64,000 nt of DNA from Paludibacterium sp. (GCF_019232825.1 NZ_JAFAND010000133.1:1-64000); one strand, 5' to 3'. Positions 19,147 through 30,447 are shown, numbered from the stretch's first letter. Notes: generated by a model from the letters alone, not told the origin. Numbers and translations: made by a program.

Positions 19147-20441
19147 TGGCGATCTTCGTTTCTGGTGTGATTTTCGAGGGGGTCGACACTTCCGACCCGA
19201 ATGGCTGGACGCTGGAAGCCTACCGCGCGCGCGGCGGCTACAAGGCGCTCGAGCGAATCCTGCAGGACAAGATGGCGCAAGACGACGTGGTGGCCGAGGT
19301 CAAGGCGTCGGGCCTGCGCGGCCGAGGCGGCGCGGGCTTTCCCTCCGGGCTGAAATGGAGCTTCATGCCGCGTAGCTTCCCCGGCGACAAATACGTCGTC
19401 TGCAATAGCGACGAGGGCGAGCCCGGCACCTTCAAGGACCGCGACATTCTGCGCTACAACCCGCATGCGCTGATCGAGGGCATGATCATCGCCGGCTACG
19501 CCATGGGCACCAAGGCGGGCTACAACTACATCCACGGCGAAATCTTCGAGGAATACGAGCGTTTCGAGGAAGCGCTGGCGCAAGCGCGCGCGGCGGGGCT
19601 GTTGGGTCAAAACATCCTCGGCAGCGGTTTCAATTTTGATCTGTTCGCCCACCACGGCTATGGCGCCTATATCTGCGGCGAGGAAACGGGGCTGCTCGAA
19701 TCGCTGGAAGGCAAGAAGGGGCAACCGCGCTTCAAACCGCCGTTCCCCGCCAGCTTCGGCCTGTACGGCAAGCCGACCACCATCAACAACACCGAGACCT
19801 TCGCCTCGGTGCCGTTCATCATGCGCGACGGCGCGCAGAAGTTCATGGACCTGGGCAAGCCGAACAACGGCGGTACCAAGCTGTTCTCGATTTCCGGCCA
19901 CGTCAACCGTCCCGGCAACTACGAGATCGCGCTGGGCACGCCGTTTGCCGCGCTGCTGGAAATGGCGGGCGGCATGAAGGACGGCAAGAAGCTCAAGGCG
20001 GTGATTCCGGGCGGTTCCAGCGCGCCGGTGCTGCCGGCCGAAATCATGATGGACCTGACGATGGATTACGACGCCATCGCCAAGGCAGGATCGATGCTGG
20101 GCTCCGGCGCGGTGATCGTCATGAACGAGGACGTCTGCATGGTCAAGGCGTTGGAACGCCTGTCCTACTTCTATCATGAAGAGTCCTGCGGGCAGTGCAC
20201 GCCGTGCCGGGAAGGTACCGGCTGGCTCTACCGCATCATCCACCGCATTGAACATGGTGAAGGACGCCCGGAGGACCTCGATTTGTTGGCCTCCATCGGC
20301 AATAACATGGCCGGACGCACCATTTGCGCGCTGGCCGATGCCGCGGTGTTCCCGGTACGCAGCTTTACCAAGCACTTCCGCCATGAGTTCGAATATCACA
20401 TCGAACACAAGAAGTGCCTGGTTGAGCATCACTGGTGTTGA
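19146..20441 (+). CDS. nuoF: NADH-quinone oxidoreductase subunit F
   Basis: FMN- and NADH-binding subunit of complex I, 431 residues. The glycine-rich NADH/FMN loop is [17 protein letters not shown], followed by [17 protein letters not shown] and [14 protein letters not shown]. Cluster N3 is bound by [15 protein letters not shown] plus a later Cys in RTICALAD. The start at 19146 shares one base with the nuoE stop; an earlier in-frame ATG (19092) lies inside nuoE and is rejected. Confidence 0.97.
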   Translation: MAIFVSGVIFEGVDTSDPNGWTLEAYRARGGYKALERILQDKMAQDDVVAEVKASGLRGRGGAGFPSGLKWSFMPRSFPGDKYVVCNSDEGEPGTFKDRDILRYNPHALIEGMIIAGYAMGTKAGYNYIHGEIFEEYERFEEALAQARAAGLLGQNILGSGFNFDLFAHHGYGAYICGEETGLLESLEGKKGQPRFKPPFPASFGLYGKPTTINNTETFASVPFIMRDGAQKFMDLGKPNNGGTKLFSISGHVNRPGNYEIALGTPFAALLEMAGGMKDGKKLKAVIPGGSSAPVLPAEIMMDLTMDYDAIAKAGSMLGSGAVIVMNEDVCMVKALERLSYFYHEESCGQCTPCREGTGWLYRIIHRIEHGEGRPEDLDLLASIGNNMAGRTICALADAAVFPVRSFTKHFRHEFEYHIEHKKCLVEHHWC

Positions 20442-20482
20442 TCGGGCCCCCTGGGCGCCCTTAATTCAGGTAGCAGAACGCT

Positions 20483-22837
20483 ATGCTTGAAATCGAAATC
20501 GACGGAAAGAAACTCACGGTGCCGCAAGGCAGCACCGTCATGGATGCCGCCCATTCGGCCGGCACCTACATTCCCCACTTCTGCTATCACAAGAAGCTGT
20601 CGATCGCAGCCAACTGCCGCATGTGCCTGGTGGAAGTGGAGAAAGCGCCGAAGCCGTTGCCGGCCTGTGCGACGCCGGTGACCGACGGCATGAAGGTATC
20701 CACCCACTCGCCGATGGCCAAGACCGCACAGCAAGGGGTGATGGAATTCCTGCTGATCAATCACCCGCTGGACTGCCCGATCTGCGATCAGGGCGGCGAG
20801 TGCCAGCTGCAGGATCTCGCCGTGGGCTACGGCAATGGCCAGTCGCGCTATACCGAAGCCAAGCGCGCGGTGGAAGCTAAGGAGATGGGGTCGCTCATCA
20901 GCGCCGAAGAAATGGCGCGTTGTATCCATTGCACCCGCTGCGTGCGCTTCACCGAGGAAATCGGCGGCCTGCAGGAAATCGGCATGGCCAACCGCGGCGA
21001 GCACTCGGAAATTCTGCCGTTCCTCGGCAAGACCGTGAATTCGGAAATCTCCGGCAACGTGATCGACCTGTGTCCGGTTGGCGCGCTGACCTCCAAGCCG
21101 TTCCGTTACTCGACGCGCGCCTGGGAGTTGTCCCGCCGCCGTTCGGTTAGCGCGCATGACGGCCTGGGCAGCAACCTGGTGGTCCAGGTCAAGCACAACA
21201 AGGTGATGCGCGTGCTGCCGCTGGAGAACGAAGCCATCAACGAATGCTGGCTCTCCGACCGCGATCGTTTTTCGTACGAAGGCCTGAACGCCGACGCACG
21301 TTTGCAGCAGCCGATGATCAAGCATGGCGGCCAATGGCATGAGACCGATTGGCAAACCGCGCTGGAGTATGTGGTCAAGGGACTCAAAGGCGTGGCGAGC
21401 CAGCACGGCCAGGACGCCATCGGCTTCTTGCTCAGCCCGCATGCCACGACCGAGGAGCTGTTCCTCGCGCAGAAACTGGCCCGCGGCCTGGGCGTGAATA
21501 ACATCGACTACCGCTTGCGCCGCAGCGATTTCTCGCTGGATGCCGTGCAAACCGGCGCGCATTGGCTCGGTGGCGCCATCGCCGACCTGTCCGTTGCGAA
21601 TGCCGTTCTGGTGGTGGGCAGCACGCAGCGCCAAGAGCAGCCGCTCTTGGCCTCGCGCTTGCGCCAAGCGGTCAAGAAGGGCACCGAGTTGTCGGTGCTG
21701 CATGTGGTCGCCGAAGACCTGCTGACCCCGGTGCATGCCCGCCTGACCGTTGCGCCGGCCGCGCTGGTCAATGGCTTGGCCCAGGTATTGAAAGCGGTTG
21801 TCGCGATCAAGGGCGAAACGGGTGTCGATCTGTCGGCGGTGTCGGTTTCGGCCGAGGCGCAGCGCATGGCGGAAAGTCTGTGCGGTGCCGAAAACGCCGC
21901 AGTGCTGTTGGGCAACGTGGCACAGCACCACCCGGCCTTTGGCCAACTGTGGGCGCTGGCGCAAGAGATTGCCCGCTTGACCGGCGCGCGCTTCGGTTTG
22001 ACCGCCGAGGCCGCCAACAGCGTCGGCGCGGAACTGGCCGGCGCCCTGCCGCACCGCGGCGCCATGGGGGAATCGGCCACCGCCGGCGCCAACGCCGCGC
22101 AGATGATCGCCGCGCCGCGCAAGGCATACGTGCTGCTCAACACGGAAGTCGAGTACGACAGCTACAACCCGCAAGCGGCCGTTGCCGCCATGAAGGCCGC
22201 CGAGACGGTGATCGCGCTGACGAGCTACCAGAGCGAAGGGCTGCTTGATTATGCCGATGTGCTGCTGCCGATCGCGCCGTTCTCGGAAACCGCCGGTTCG
22301 TTCGTGAATATGGAAGGCCGGCTGCAGACCTTCAACGGCGTGGTGCGCCCGCTGGGCGAAACCCGCCCGGCGTGGAAGGTGCTGCGTGTGCTGGGGACCA
22401 TGCTTGGTTTGGCGGGCTTCGACTATACGACGGTGGAAGAGGTGCGCGCCGAGTGGCAGGGCAAGGGCGAGATCGCCGCGTTGCTCAGCAACGCCGCCGC
22501 ATCGCTGCCGGCGGTCGACACGGCGGTCAAGGCCGGGTTGACCCGTGTCGGCGAAGTGCCGATGTACCAGGCCGATCCGATTTGCCGTCGCGCCATCTCG
22601 CTGCAGCAGACGTCCTGGGCCGAAGCGCCGCATGCCAGCGCGCATTCCAGCGTGCTGGCCGCCGCGGGCGTGGCAGCCGGAAGCACCGTGACCGTCCGCC
22701 AAGGCGAGGGTAGCGTGCAAGTGCGCATCGATGCGGACGACCTGCTGCCGTTGGATACGCTGCGTCTGGCGACGGCGCATGCCGATACGCTGGCCCTGGG
22801 CGGTATGTTCGACCCGATCCAGATTATTCAGGGGTAA
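20483..22837 (+). CDS. nuoG: NADH-quinone oxidoreductase subunit G
   Basis: Largest peripheral subunit, 784 residues. The N-terminal ferredoxin domain carries a 2Fe-2S site (YIPHFCYHKKLSIAANCRMC broken by spacing, then PACATP). A His-coordinated cluster follows (HPLDCPICDQGGECQLQD), then CIHCTRCVRFTEEIGG and DLCPVGALTSKPF. The rest is a molybdopterin-oxidoreductase-like domain without cofactor motifs, as usual for NuoG. It is 41 bp after nuoF and 3 bp before nuoH. A very long antisense frame across this gene is a codon-bias shadow. Confidence 0.96.
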   Translation: MLEIEIDGKKLTVPQGSTVMDAAHSAGTYIPHFCYHKKLSIAANCRMCLVEVEKAPKPLPACATPVTDGMKVSTHSPMAKTAQQGVMEFLLINHPLDCPICDQGGECQLQDLAVGYGNGQSRYTEAKRAVEAKEMGSLISAEEMARCIHCTRCVRFTEEIGGLQEIGMANRGEHSEILPFLGKTVNSEISGNVIDLCPVGALTSKPFRYSTRAWELSRRRSVSAHDGLGSNLVVQVKHNKVMRVLPLENEAINECWLSDRDRFSYEGLNADARLQQPMIKHGGQWHETDWQTALEYVVKGLKGVASQHGQDAIGFLLSPHATTEELFLAQKLARGLGVNNIDYRLRRSDFSLDAVQTGAHWLGGAIADLSVANAVLVVGSTQRQEQPLLASRLRQAVKKGTELSVLHVVAEDLLTPVHARLTVAPAALVNGLAQVLKAVVAIKGETGVDLSAVSVSAEAQRMAESLCGAENAAVLLGNVAQHHPAFGQLWALAQEIARLTGARFGLTAEAANSVGAELAGALPHRGAMGESATAGANAAQMIAAPRKAYVLLNTEVEYDSYNPQAAVAAMKAAETVIALTSYQSEGLLDYADVLLPIAPFSETAGSFVNMEGRLQTFNGVVRPLGETRPAWKVLRVLGTMLGLAGFDYTTVEEVRAEWQGKGEIAALLSNAAASLPAVDTAVKAGLTRVGEVPMYQADPICRRAISLQQTSWAEAPHASAHSSVLAAAGVAAGSTVTVRQGEGSVQVRIDADDLLPLDTLRLATAHADTLALGGMFDPIQIIQG

Positions 22838-22840
22838 GCC

Positions 22841-23887
22841 ATGGAGCTTCTGCAAACCTATTTGGGCACTCAGCTCGGGTACGTGATCTGGACCCTGCTG
22901 AAAATCGTCGTCATCGTCGCCCCGATGATGCTCGCCGTGGCCTACCTGACCTATGCCGAGCGCAAGGTCATCGGCTATATGCAGGTGCGCATCGGGCCGA
23001 ACCGCGTCGGTCCCCTGGGCCTGCTGCAGCCGATCGCCGACGGCATCAAGCTGTTGATGAAGGAAATCATCCTGCCGGCCAAGTCGAGCAAGGGATTGTT
23101 CCTGTTGGCGCCGATCATGTCGATCATGCCGGCGCTCGCCGCCTGGGCGGTGGTGCCGTTCACCGACCACTTGGTGCTGGCCAACGTCAACGCCTCGCTC
23201 TTGTACATCATGGCCATCACCTCGATGGGCGTGTACGGCGTGATCATCGCCGGCTGGGCGGGCAACTCCAAGTACTCGTTCCTGGGCGGCATGCGCTCGG
23301 CGGCGCAGATCGTGTCCTACGAAATCGCCATGGGCTTCGCCCTGGTGGGCGTGCTGATGGTGTCGGGCAGTCTCAACTTGGTGGAAATCGTCAAGCAGCA
23401 GGGGCAAGGGCTCGCCGGCGGGTCGATCCTGTCGTGGAACTGGCTGCCGCTGTTGCCGCTGTTTATCGTCTACCTCGTCTCCGGCGTGGCCGAAACCAAC
23501 CGTGCCCCGTTCGACGTGGCAGAAGGAGAGTCGGAAATCGTCGCCGGCTTCCATGTCGAGTATTCCGGCATGGCGTTCGCGATTTTCTTCCTGGCAGAGT
23601 ACGCCAACATGATCCTGGTCTCCGCCATGACCTCGCTGATGTTCCTTGGCGGCTGGCTGTCGCCGTTCCCGGCGAGCTGGGGCGTGCTTGGCGCGGGCAG
23701 CTTTTTCTGGCTCGCGGCGAAGATGTCGTTCGTGCTGTTCTGCTTCCTGTGGTTCCGGGCTACGTTCCCGCGCTACCGCTACGACCAGATCATGCGCTTG
23801 GGCTGGAAGGTGTTCATTCCCGTTACGCTGGTTTGGATCGTGTTGCTGGGCGCTTGGATGATGAGCCCGGTATCCCTCTGGCACTGA
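22841..23887 (+). CDS. nuoH: NADH-quinone oxidoreductase subunit H
   Basis: Membrane subunit at the junction of the two arms, contributing to the quinone tunnel; 348 residues and about eight helices. Family landmarks: [58 protein letters not shown] and [20 protein letters not shown]. The acidic residues of the E-channel are intact in these segments. Confidence 0.97.
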   Translation: MELLQTYLGTQLGYVIWTLLKIVVIVAPMMLAVAYLTYAERKVIGYMQVRIGPNRVGPLGLLQPIADGIKLLMKEIILPAKSSKGLFLLAPIMSIMPALAAWAVVPFTDHLVLANVNASLLYIMAITSMGVYGVIIAGWAGNSKYSFLGGMRSAAQIVSYEIAMGFALVGVLMVSGSLNLVEIVKQQGQGLAGGSILSWNWLPLLPLFIVYLVSGVAETNRAPFDVAEGESEIVAGFHVEYSGMAFAIFFLAEYANMILVSAMTSLMFLGGWLSPFPASWGVLGAGSFFWLAAKMSFVLFCFLWFRATFPRYRYDQIMRLGWKVFIPVTLVWIVLLGAWMMSPVSLWH

Positions 23888-23904
23888 TACGTTAGGCAAA
23901 GAGC

Positions 23905-24393
23905 ATGGAATCGATTCGCAAGTTTTTTAAAACCTTCCTGCTGGTCGAGCTGGTACAGGGCCTGATGTTGACCGGGCGCCATATGTTCGCGCGCAAGATC
24001 ACCGTCCAGTATCCAGAGGAAAAGACTCCGCAGTCGCCGCGTTTCCGTGGCCTGCATGCGCTGCGCCGCTATCCCAACGGCGAAGAGCGCTGCATCGCCT
24101 GCAAATTGTGCGAGGCGGTCTGTCCGGCCATGGCGATCACCATCGAATCGGACGAGCGCGCCGACGGCACTCGCCGCACCACGCGTTACGACATCGACTT
24201 GATCAAGTGCATCTACTGCGGCTTCTGTGAAGAGGCCTGCCCGGTGGACGCCATCGTGGAAACGCACATTCTGGAGTTCCACGGCGAAAAGCGCGGCGAT
24301 CTCTATTACACCAAACCGATGTTGCTGGCGATCGGCGACAAGTACGAGGCCGAGATCGCCGCCAACAAGGCGGCCGACGCCAAGTACCGCTAA
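23905..24393 (+). CDS. nuoI: NADH-quinone oxidoreductase subunit I
   Basis: Ferredoxin-like subunit, 162 residues, holding clusters N6a and N6b. The two classical 4Fe-4S motifs are [16 protein letters not shown] and [36 protein letters not shown] and the N-terminal amphipathic region preceding it are typical. It lies 17 bp after nuoH. Confidence 0.97.
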   Translation: MESIRKFFKTFLLVELVQGLMLTGRHMFARKITVQYPEEKTPQSPRFRGLHALRRYPNGEERCIACKLCEAVCPAMAITIESDERADGTRRTTRYDIDLIKCIYCGFCEEACPVDAIVETHILEFHGEKRGDLYYTKPMLLAIGDKYEAEIAANKAADAKYR

Positions 24394-24402
24394 GGGGGAG
24401 AC

Positions 24403-25041
24403 ATGAGCTTTACTACCGCTGTTTTCTACATCTTGTCGGCGATCCTGCTCGCGGCGGCTTTCCGCGTGATTACCGCCAAGAACCCCGTGCACGCCGCCTT
24501 GTTCCTGGTGCTGTCGTTTTTCAGCGCCGCAGGCCTCTGGGTGCTGCTCGAGTCCGAGTTCCTGGCCATTTCGCTGGTGCTCGTCTACGTCGGCGCGGTC
24601 ATGGTGCTGTTCCTGTTCGTGGTGATGATGCTCGACATCGACATCGAGAAACTGCGCGAGGGGTTCTGGAAGCACTTTCCGCTCGCCGGCACCATCGCCA
24701 TCATCATGGCGGGCGAGATGGCGCTGATCCTCGGCAGCCCCGAGGCAGGCCTCAAGACCTACCCGGCGCGCGCGCCGCTCGCGGCGGATTTCAGCAATGT
24801 GCGTGAGTTGGGCGTGCAGATGTATACGCACTACATGTTCGCGACGGAGCTTGCCTCGGTGGTCCTGCTGTTGGCCATCGTCGCGGCCATCGCGCTCACG
24901 CAGCGCACGCGCAAGGAAAGCAAGGCGCTGAATGTCGGCGATCAGGTGGCCGTGCGCGCCGCCGACCGCGTCCGCGTCGTCAAAATGGCAGCCACGCCGG
25001 TGGAAACCGTCGAGGCCGCCGAAGATCAACCTCAGGCCTGA
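24403..25041 (+). CDS. nuoJ: NADH-quinone oxidoreductase subunit J
   Basis: Membrane subunit of 212 residues with five helices. It has the conserved NPVHAALFLVLSFFSAAGLW, LLESEFLAISLVLVYVGAV and VMVLFLFVVMMLDID, which includes the pi-bulge region of TM3. The last 40 residues are a hydrophilic, charged tail longer than in enterobacteria. nuoK follows after 27 bp. Confidence 0.95.
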   Translation: MSFTTAVFYILSAILLAAAFRVITAKNPVHAALFLVLSFFSAAGLWVLLESEFLAISLVLVYVGAVMVLFLFVVMMLDIDIEKLREGFWKHFPLAGTIAIIMAGEMALILGSPEAGLKTYPARAPLAADFSNVRELGVQMYTHYMFATELASVVLLLAIVAAIALTQRTRKESKALNVGDQVAVRAADRVRVVKMAATPVETVEAAEDQPQA

Positions 25042-25068
25042 CGGCCACCCATAGAAAAAGGAGGCATC

Positions 25069-25374
25069 GTGCTGACACTCACACACTTCCTGGTGCTGGC
25101 CGCGATCCTGTTTGCCATCAGCGTGCTAGGGATCTTCCTGAACCGCAAAAACATCATCGTGCTGTTGATGTCGATCGAGCTGATGCTGCTGGCGGTGAAC
25201 TGCAATTTCATCGCGTTTTCGCATTATTTGTCGGATACCGCCGGCCAGATCTTCGTCTTCTTCATCCTGACCGTGGCGGCGGCCGAGTCGGCCATCGGCC
25301 TGGCTATCCTGGTGGTGCTGTTCCGTAATTTGCGCACCATCAACGTCGAAGACCTGGGCAGCCTCAAGGGCTAG
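25069..25374 (+). CDS. nuoK: NADH-quinone oxidoreductase subunit K
   Basis: Three-helix membrane subunit of 101 residues. Conserved features are [20 protein letters not shown] with the proton-channel Glu in SIELML, and the second acidic residue in [15 protein letters not shown]. Translation starts at GTG (25069), preceded by AAAAAGGAGG at 25055-25064. Confidence 0.96.
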   Translation: MLTLTHFLVLAAILFAISVLGIFLNRKNIIVLLMSIELMLLAVNCNFIAFSHYLSDTAGQIFVFFILTVAAAESAIGLAILVVLFRNLRTINVEDLGSLKG

Positions 25375-25401
25375 CGCATAACCACAAGAAAAGCAGACAA
25401 C

Positions 25402-27435
25402 ATGGATATGAAAACCCTTCTCCTGCTGATCGCGCTGGCCCCGCTGGCCGGGTCGATCATCGCCGGGCTGTTCGGCTGGGCGATCGGGCGCCGCGCCGCG
25501 CATGTGGTCACCATCACCGGTGTGGCCGTGTCCGCCGTCCTGTCGCTCAACGTGCTTTCCGGTTTCGTGTTCGGCCATGCGCCGGTGTTCAACGAGCCGG
25601 TGTACACGTGGCTGACGGTCAACGGCAACACCTATTCGGTCGGCTTCCAGATCGATGCGCTGTCAGCGATGATGATGGCGGTGGTCACCAGCGTGTCGCT
25701 GATGGTGCACATCTACACCATCGGCTACATGCAGGAAGATCCTGGCTACCAACGCTTCTTCAGCTATATCTCGCTGTTCACCTTCTCGATGCTGATGCTG
25801 GTGATGAGCAACAACTTCATCCAGCTGTTCTTCGGTTGGGAAGCGGTGGGCCTGGTGTCCTACTTGCTGATCGGTTTCTGGTTTAAACGGCCGACGGCGA
25901 TCTTCGCCAACTTGAAAGCCTTCCTGGTCAACCGCGTGGGCGACTTCGGCTTCTTGTTGGGCATTGGTCTGGTGCTGGCTTATTTCGGCGGCTCGCTCGA
26001 CTACAAGGACGTGTTCGCCGTGGCGCCTCAGCTTGCCGGCAAGACCATCGCGCTGATTCCCGGCCAGTCCTGGTCGCTGATGACGGTGACCTGCATCCTG
26101 CTGTTCGTCGGCGCGATGGGCAAGTCGGCGCAGTTCCCGCTGCACGTCTGGCTGCCGGATTCGATGGAAGGCCCGACGCCGATCTCGGCGCTGATCCACG
26201 CCGCGACCATGGTGACCGCCGGCATCTTCATGGTGGCGCGCATGAGCCCGCTCTTTGAGCTGTCGGACACCGCGCTCAACTTCGTCATGATCATCGGCTC
26301 GATCACCGCGCTGTTCATGGGCTTCCTCGGCGTGGTGCAAAACGACATCAAACGCGTGGTGGCTTACTCGACGCTGTCGCAGCTGGGTTACATGACCGTG
26401 GCGCTCGGCGCTTCGGCCTACTCGGTGGCGGTGTTCCACGTGATGACCCACGCCTTCTTCAAGGCGCTGCTGTTCTTGGCCGCGGGTTCCGTGATCATCG
26501 GCATGCATCACGATCAGGACATGCGCAATATGGGCGGTCTGCGCAAATACATGCCGATCACCTGGCTGACGTCGCTGATCGGTTCGCTGGCGTTGATCGG
26601 CACGCCGTTCTTCGCCGGGTTCTACTCCAAGGACTCGATCATCGACGCGGTCAACCAGTCGCATTTGCCGGCAGCCGGATTCGCGAGCTTCGCGCTGACC
26701 GCCAGCGTGTTCGTGACCGCGCTGTATTCGTTCCGTCTGTATTTCATGGTGTTCCATGGCCAAGAGCGTTGGAAATTGAACGTGCATGAGCACGAAGCCG
26801 GCGCCCACGACGAGGACGAACACCATCACGGCCTGGGGCCGAACGACAACCCCCACGAATCGCCGTGGGTGGTGACGCTGCCCTTGGTGCTGTTGGCGAT
26901 CCCGTCGGTGGTCATCGGCTATCTGGCGATCGGCCCGCTGGTCTATGGCGATTTCTTCCAGGGCGCGATTTTCATCGACGCCGTCAAGCATCCCGGCCTC
27001 GCGCATTTGGGCGAGGAGTTCCATGGCCCGGTCGCCATGGCGCTGGAATCGCTGCGTTCGCTGCCGTTGTGGCTTGCCGCCGCCGGCGTGCTGACCGCCT
27101 GGATCGGCTACATGAAGGCGCCGCATTTGCCGGGCGCGATCCAGCGCCGCGTCAACGCGCTGTATGTGCTGCTCGTCAACAAGTACTACCTGGACGAGCT
27201 GTATTTCGCCGTGTTCGCCAAAGGGGCGCGCGCTGTCGGCAACGCACTGTGGAAGGTCGGCGACATGCTGTTGATCGACGGTCTGGTGGTCAACGGCTCC
27301 GCCGCGATGGTCGGCGCGTTCTCGCGCCTGACGCGCCGGCTGCAGACCGGCTTCATCTACAGCTATGCCGCCACCATGATTTTGGGCGTGTTGGCACTGA
27401 TGACCTATTGGTTCGCACCGCTGATCTTGCGTTGA
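25402..27435 (+). CDS. nuoL: NADH-quinone oxidoreductase subunit L
   Basis: Distal antiporter-like proton-pumping subunit, 677 residues, with the long lateral helix at its C terminus. Core motifs are FFGWEAVGLVSYLLIGFW (key Glu), GKSAQFPLHVWLPDSMEGPT (key Lys), HAATMVTAGIFMVARM and KRVVAYSTLSQLGYMTVALG. A His- and acid-rich loop around residue 460 (EHEAGAHDEDEHHHG) is noticeable and probably faces the cytoplasm or lies between helices. It is somewhat longer than the E. coli protein. Confidence 0.96.
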   Translation: MDMKTLLLLIALAPLAGSIIAGLFGWAIGRRAAHVVTITGVAVSAVLSLNVLSGFVFGHAPVFNEPVYTWLTVNGNTYSVGFQIDALSAMMMAVVTSVSLMVHIYTIGYMQEDPGYQRFFSYISLFTFSMLMLVMSNNFIQLFFGWEAVGLVSYLLIGFWFKRPTAIFANLKAFLVNRVGDFGFLLGIGLVLAYFGGSLDYKDVFAVAPQLAGKTIALIPGQSWSLMTVTCILLFVGAMGKSAQFPLHVWLPDSMEGPTPISALIHAATMVTAGIFMVARMSPLFELSDTALNFVMIIGSITALFMGFLGVVQNDIKRVVAYSTLSQLGYMTVALGASAYSVAVFHVMTHAFFKALLFLAAGSVIIGMHHDQDMRNMGGLRKYMPITWLTSLIGSLALIGTPFFAGFYSKDSIIDAVNQSHLPAAGFASFALTASVFVTALYSFRLYFMVFHGQERWKLNVHEHEAGAHDEDEHHHGLGPNDNPHESPWVVTLPLVLLAIPSVVIGYLAIGPLVYGDFFQGAIFIDAVKHPGLAHLGEEFHGPVAMALESLRSLPLWLAAAGVLTAWIGYMKAPHLPGAIQRRVNALYVLLVNKYYLDELYFAVFAKGARAVGNALWKVGDMLLIDGLVVNGSAAMVGAFSRLTRRLQTGFIYSYAATMILGVLALMTYWFAPLILR

Positions 27436-27475
27436 GCCACGAAAAACCGGGATTAAAAAACACAAGGTTTCGACT

Positions 27476-28969
27476 ATGTTGACTAACGTTCTGAGTCTGG
27501 TGATCTGGGTGCCGATCCTGTTCGGCCTCTTGGTCCTGGCCACCGGCGACGACAGCCGGGCGGGCCTCGCGCGCTGGATCGCCCTGGTGGGCGCGCTCGC
27601 CGGGTTCCTGCTCGCGCTGCCGCTCTTTACCAGCTTTACCGAACTGCATGGCGGCATGCAGTTCGAGGAAATGCATCCCTGGATCGAGTCGCTCAACATC
27701 AACTACCATCTGGGCGTGGACGGCATCTCGATGCTGTTCGTGCTGCTCAACAGCTTCACGACGCTCCTGGTGGTCATCGCCGGCTGGGAAGTGATTCAGA
27801 AACGCACCGCCCAGTACATGGCGGCGTTCCTGATCATGTCTGGTCTGATCAACGGCGCCTTCGCCGCGTTGGACGCGATCCTGTTCTACGTGTTCTTCGA
27901 GGGCATGCTGATTCCGATGTACCTGATCATCGGCGTCTGGGGCGGCCCGCGCCGCGTGTACGCGTCGATCAAGTTCTTCCTCTACACGCTGTTGGGTTCG
28001 CTACTGATGCTGGTGGCGTTCATCTATCTGTACGGCAAGGCGGGCAATACCTTTGAAATCGCCGCCTTCCAGGATATGAAGCTGACCTTCGGCGTGCAGA
28101 TCCTGCTGTTTATCGCCTTCTTCCTTTCCTTCGCGGTCAAGGTGCCGATGTGGCCGGTGCACACCTGGTTGCCGGATGCGCACGTGGAAGCGCCGACCGG
28201 CGGCTCGATGGTGCTGGCGGCCATCACGCTGAAGATCGGCGCCTACGGTTTCCTGCGGTTCGCGCTGCCGATCGCGCCGGACGCCTCGCGTTATCTGTCC
28301 GGCTTCATGGTGACGCTGTCGCTGATCGCGGTGGTGTACATCGGCCTGGTGGCGCTGGTGCAAAGCGACATGAAGAAGCTGGTGGCCTATTCGTCGATCT
28401 CGCACATGGGGTTCGTCACGCTCGGCATCTTCATGTTTGCCGGCAATACCCAGAACGTTTATGCGGTCGAGGGCGCGCTGATCCAGATGGTGTCGCACGG
28501 TTTCGTGTCGGCGGCCATGTTCATGTCGATCGGCGTCATGTATGACCGCATGCATAGCCGCAACATCGCCGACTACGGCGGCGTCGCCAACAAGATGCCG
28601 ATCTTCGCCTCGTTCACGATGTTGTTCGCCATGGCCAATGCCGGTCTGCCGGCGACTTCCGGCTTCGTCGGCGAGTTTATGGTGGTGCTCGGCGCGGTGC
28701 AGGTGAACTTCTGGTACGCGGCGCTCGCCGCCACCACGCTGATTTTCGGCGCCGCCTACACGCTGTGGATGTTCAAGCGCGTGATCTTCGGCGAGGTGGC
28801 CAACGACCACGTGGCCGCGCTGAAAGACGTGAACAAGCGCGAGTTCCTGGTGTTGACGCTGTTGGCGCTGACCGTGCTCGGCATGGGGCTGTATCCGCAG
28901 GCCTTCATCGACAAGATGCACCCGGCGGTGAACGATCTGATTGCCCACGTGGCGCAAAGCAAGCTGTAA
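27476..28969 (+). CDS. nuoM: NADH-quinone oxidoreductase subunit M
   Basis: Antiporter-like proton-pumping subunit, 497 residues. It shows the key Glu in FYVFFEGMLIPMYLIIGVWG, the key Lys in FAVKVPMWPVHTWLPDAHVE, APTGGSMVLAAITLKIGAYG, and KKLVAYSSISHMGFVTLGIF. It lies 40 bp after nuoL and 15 bp before nuoN. Confidence 0.97.
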   Translation: MLTNVLSLVIWVPILFGLLVLATGDDSRAGLARWIALVGALAGFLLALPLFTSFTELHGGMQFEEMHPWIESLNINYHLGVDGISMLFVLLNSFTTLLVVIAGWEVIQKRTAQYMAAFLIMSGLINGAFAALDAILFYVFFEGMLIPMYLIIGVWGGPRRVYASIKFFLYTLLGSLLMLVAFIYLYGKAGNTFEIAAFQDMKLTFGVQILLFIAFFLSFAVKVPMWPVHTWLPDAHVEAPTGGSMVLAAITLKIGAYGFLRFALPIAPDASRYLSGFMVTLSLIAVVYIGLVALVQSDMKKLVAYSSISHMGFVTLGIFMFAGNTQNVYAVEGALIQMVSHGFVSAAMFMSIGVMYDRMHSRNIADYGGVANKMPIFASFTMLFAMANAGLPATSGFVGEFMVVLGAVQVNFWYAALAATTLIFGAAYTLWMFKRVIFGEVANDHVAALKDVNKREFLVLTLLALTVLGMGLYPQAFIDKMHPAVNDLIAHVAQSKL

Positions 28970-28984
28970 GGCAAGGAAAACACA

Positions 28985-30439
28985 ATGAACTGGGCTACTT
29001 TGAACCTGACGCCGGCCTTGCCCGAGCTGTTCCTGCTCGCGGCGGTGCTGGTATTGCTTGTGGTCGACATGCTGATCAAGGACGAGCGCCGCTGCGTCAT
29101 GTACGGGCTGTCGCTGTTGACGCTCGCCGGCTGCGCCGCGGTGCAGTACTGGGCATGGACGCCGGTGCCGGTGGAAACCTTCCACAAGATGTTCGTCGCC
29201 GATCCGCTGTCGGGCATCATCAAGTTCTTCCTGTACGGCGTGACCGCCGCGGTGCTGGTGTATACCCGCCAGTACATCGCCGATCGCCAGATGTTCAAGG
29301 GTGAGTATTTCACCCTGACGCTGTTCGCGTTGTTCGGCATGAACGTCATGGTGTCCGCTAGCCACTTCATGACGCTGTATATCGGCCTGGAGCTGCTGTC
29401 GCTGGCGCTCTATGCGCTGATCGCGCTGCGACGCGATTCGGTGCCCGCCACCGAGGCGGCGATGAAGTACTTCGTGCTGGGCGCGTTGGCCTCCGGGCTG
29501 CTGCTCTACGGCATGTCGATGGTGTATGGCGCCACCGGCTCGTTGGAAATCTCGACGATTGCCCGCGTGATCGCCTCCGGCAACGGTAACACCGTGCTCT
29601 TGGTGTTCGGTCTCGTATTCCTGGTGGCCGGCCTGTGCTTCAAGCTGGGCGCGGTACCGTTCCATATGTGGGTGCCGGACGTCTACCAAGGCGCGCCCAC
29701 CGCGGTGACGCTTTTGATCGGGTCAGCGCCGAAGCTCGCGGCCTTCGTGTTCCTGGTGCGTATCCTTGGACAAGGCATGGAGGCGCTGTTGTCGCAGTGG
29801 CAAGGCATGCTGATGATCGTGGCCGTGCTGTCGATGGCGCTGGGCAACATCACCGCCATCGCCCAGACCAACATCAAGCGCATGCTGGCCTATTCGACCA
29901 TTTCGCACATGGGCTTTCTGCTGGTGGGCTTCTTGACCGGCAATGCCGACGGCTTCTCCTCGGCCATGTACTACGCCATCGTCTACGTGCTGATGTCGAT
30001 GGCGGCGTTCGGGGTGATCCTGGCGCTGTCGCGCGCGGGTTTCGAATGCGAGAAGATCGCCGATCTCAAGGGGCTGAATCAGCGCAATAGCTGGTATGCG
30101 CTCTTGATGCTGCTGACCATGTTCTCGATGGCGGGTATTCCGCCGCTGGCCGGCTTCTACGCCAAATTCGCGGTGATCCGCGCCGCCGCCAACGCAGGCC
30201 TCGTGCCGCTGGCGGTGTTTGCCGTGCTGATGTCGCTCATCGGCGCCTTCTACTACCTGCGGGTGGTCAAGGCGATGTACTTCGATGCCGCCGAGGACGA
30301 CAGCGCGATCGAAGTGCGCGCCGACATGCGCGTGGTGCTGTCGCTCAACGCGCTGGCGCTGCTGGGGCTTGGCGTTTTGCCGCAGCAATTGGTGGCGTTG
30401 TGCATGAGCGCCGTCAAGCAATCGTTGACCATGTTCTGA
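28985..30439 (+). CDS. nuoN: NADH-quinone oxidoreductase subunit N
   Basis: Antiporter-like proton-pumping subunit, 484 residues. Motifs include [60 protein letters not shown] and [19 protein letters not shown]. It is the last of the fourteen nuo genes; a DUF2818 gene follows 8 bp later. Confidence 0.97.
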   Translation: MNWATLNLTPALPELFLLAAVLVLLVVDMLIKDERRCVMYGLSLLTLAGCAAVQYWAWTPVPVETFHKMFVADPLSGIIKFFLYGVTAAVLVYTRQYIADRQMFKGEYFTLTLFALFGMNVMVSASHFMTLYIGLELLSLALYALIALRRDSVPATEAAMKYFVLGALASGLLLYGMSMVYGATGSLEISTIARVIASGNGNTVLLVFGLVFLVAGLCFKLGAVPFHMWVPDVYQGAPTAVTLLIGSAPKLAAFVFLVRILGQGMEALLSQWQGMLMIVAVLSMALGNITAIAQTNIKRMLAYSTISHMGFLLVGFLTGNADGFSSAMYYAIVYVLMSMAAFGVILALSRAGFECEKIADLKGLNQRNSWYALLMLLTMFSMAGIPPLAGFYAKFAVIRAAANAGLVPLAVFAVLMSLIGAFYYLRVVKAMYFDAAEDDSAIEVRADMRVVLSLNALALLGLGVLPQQLVALCMSAVKQSLTMF

Positions 30440-30447
30440 GCGATGCC

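Noticed and set aside
20429-23899. Very long antisense open frame (over 1,150 codons) across nuoG and nuoH
   Set aside because: It mirrors strong third-position GC bias in the sense genes. Its product is low-complexity H/R/Q/G-rich with no domain, and the sense strand encodes clear complex I subunits.
25663-29689. Long antisense frames opposite nuoL, nuoM and nuoN (about 560-680 codons)
   Set aside because: Same codon-bias effect; products are rich in H, R, Q and D with no folds, and no ribosome sites are positioned for them.
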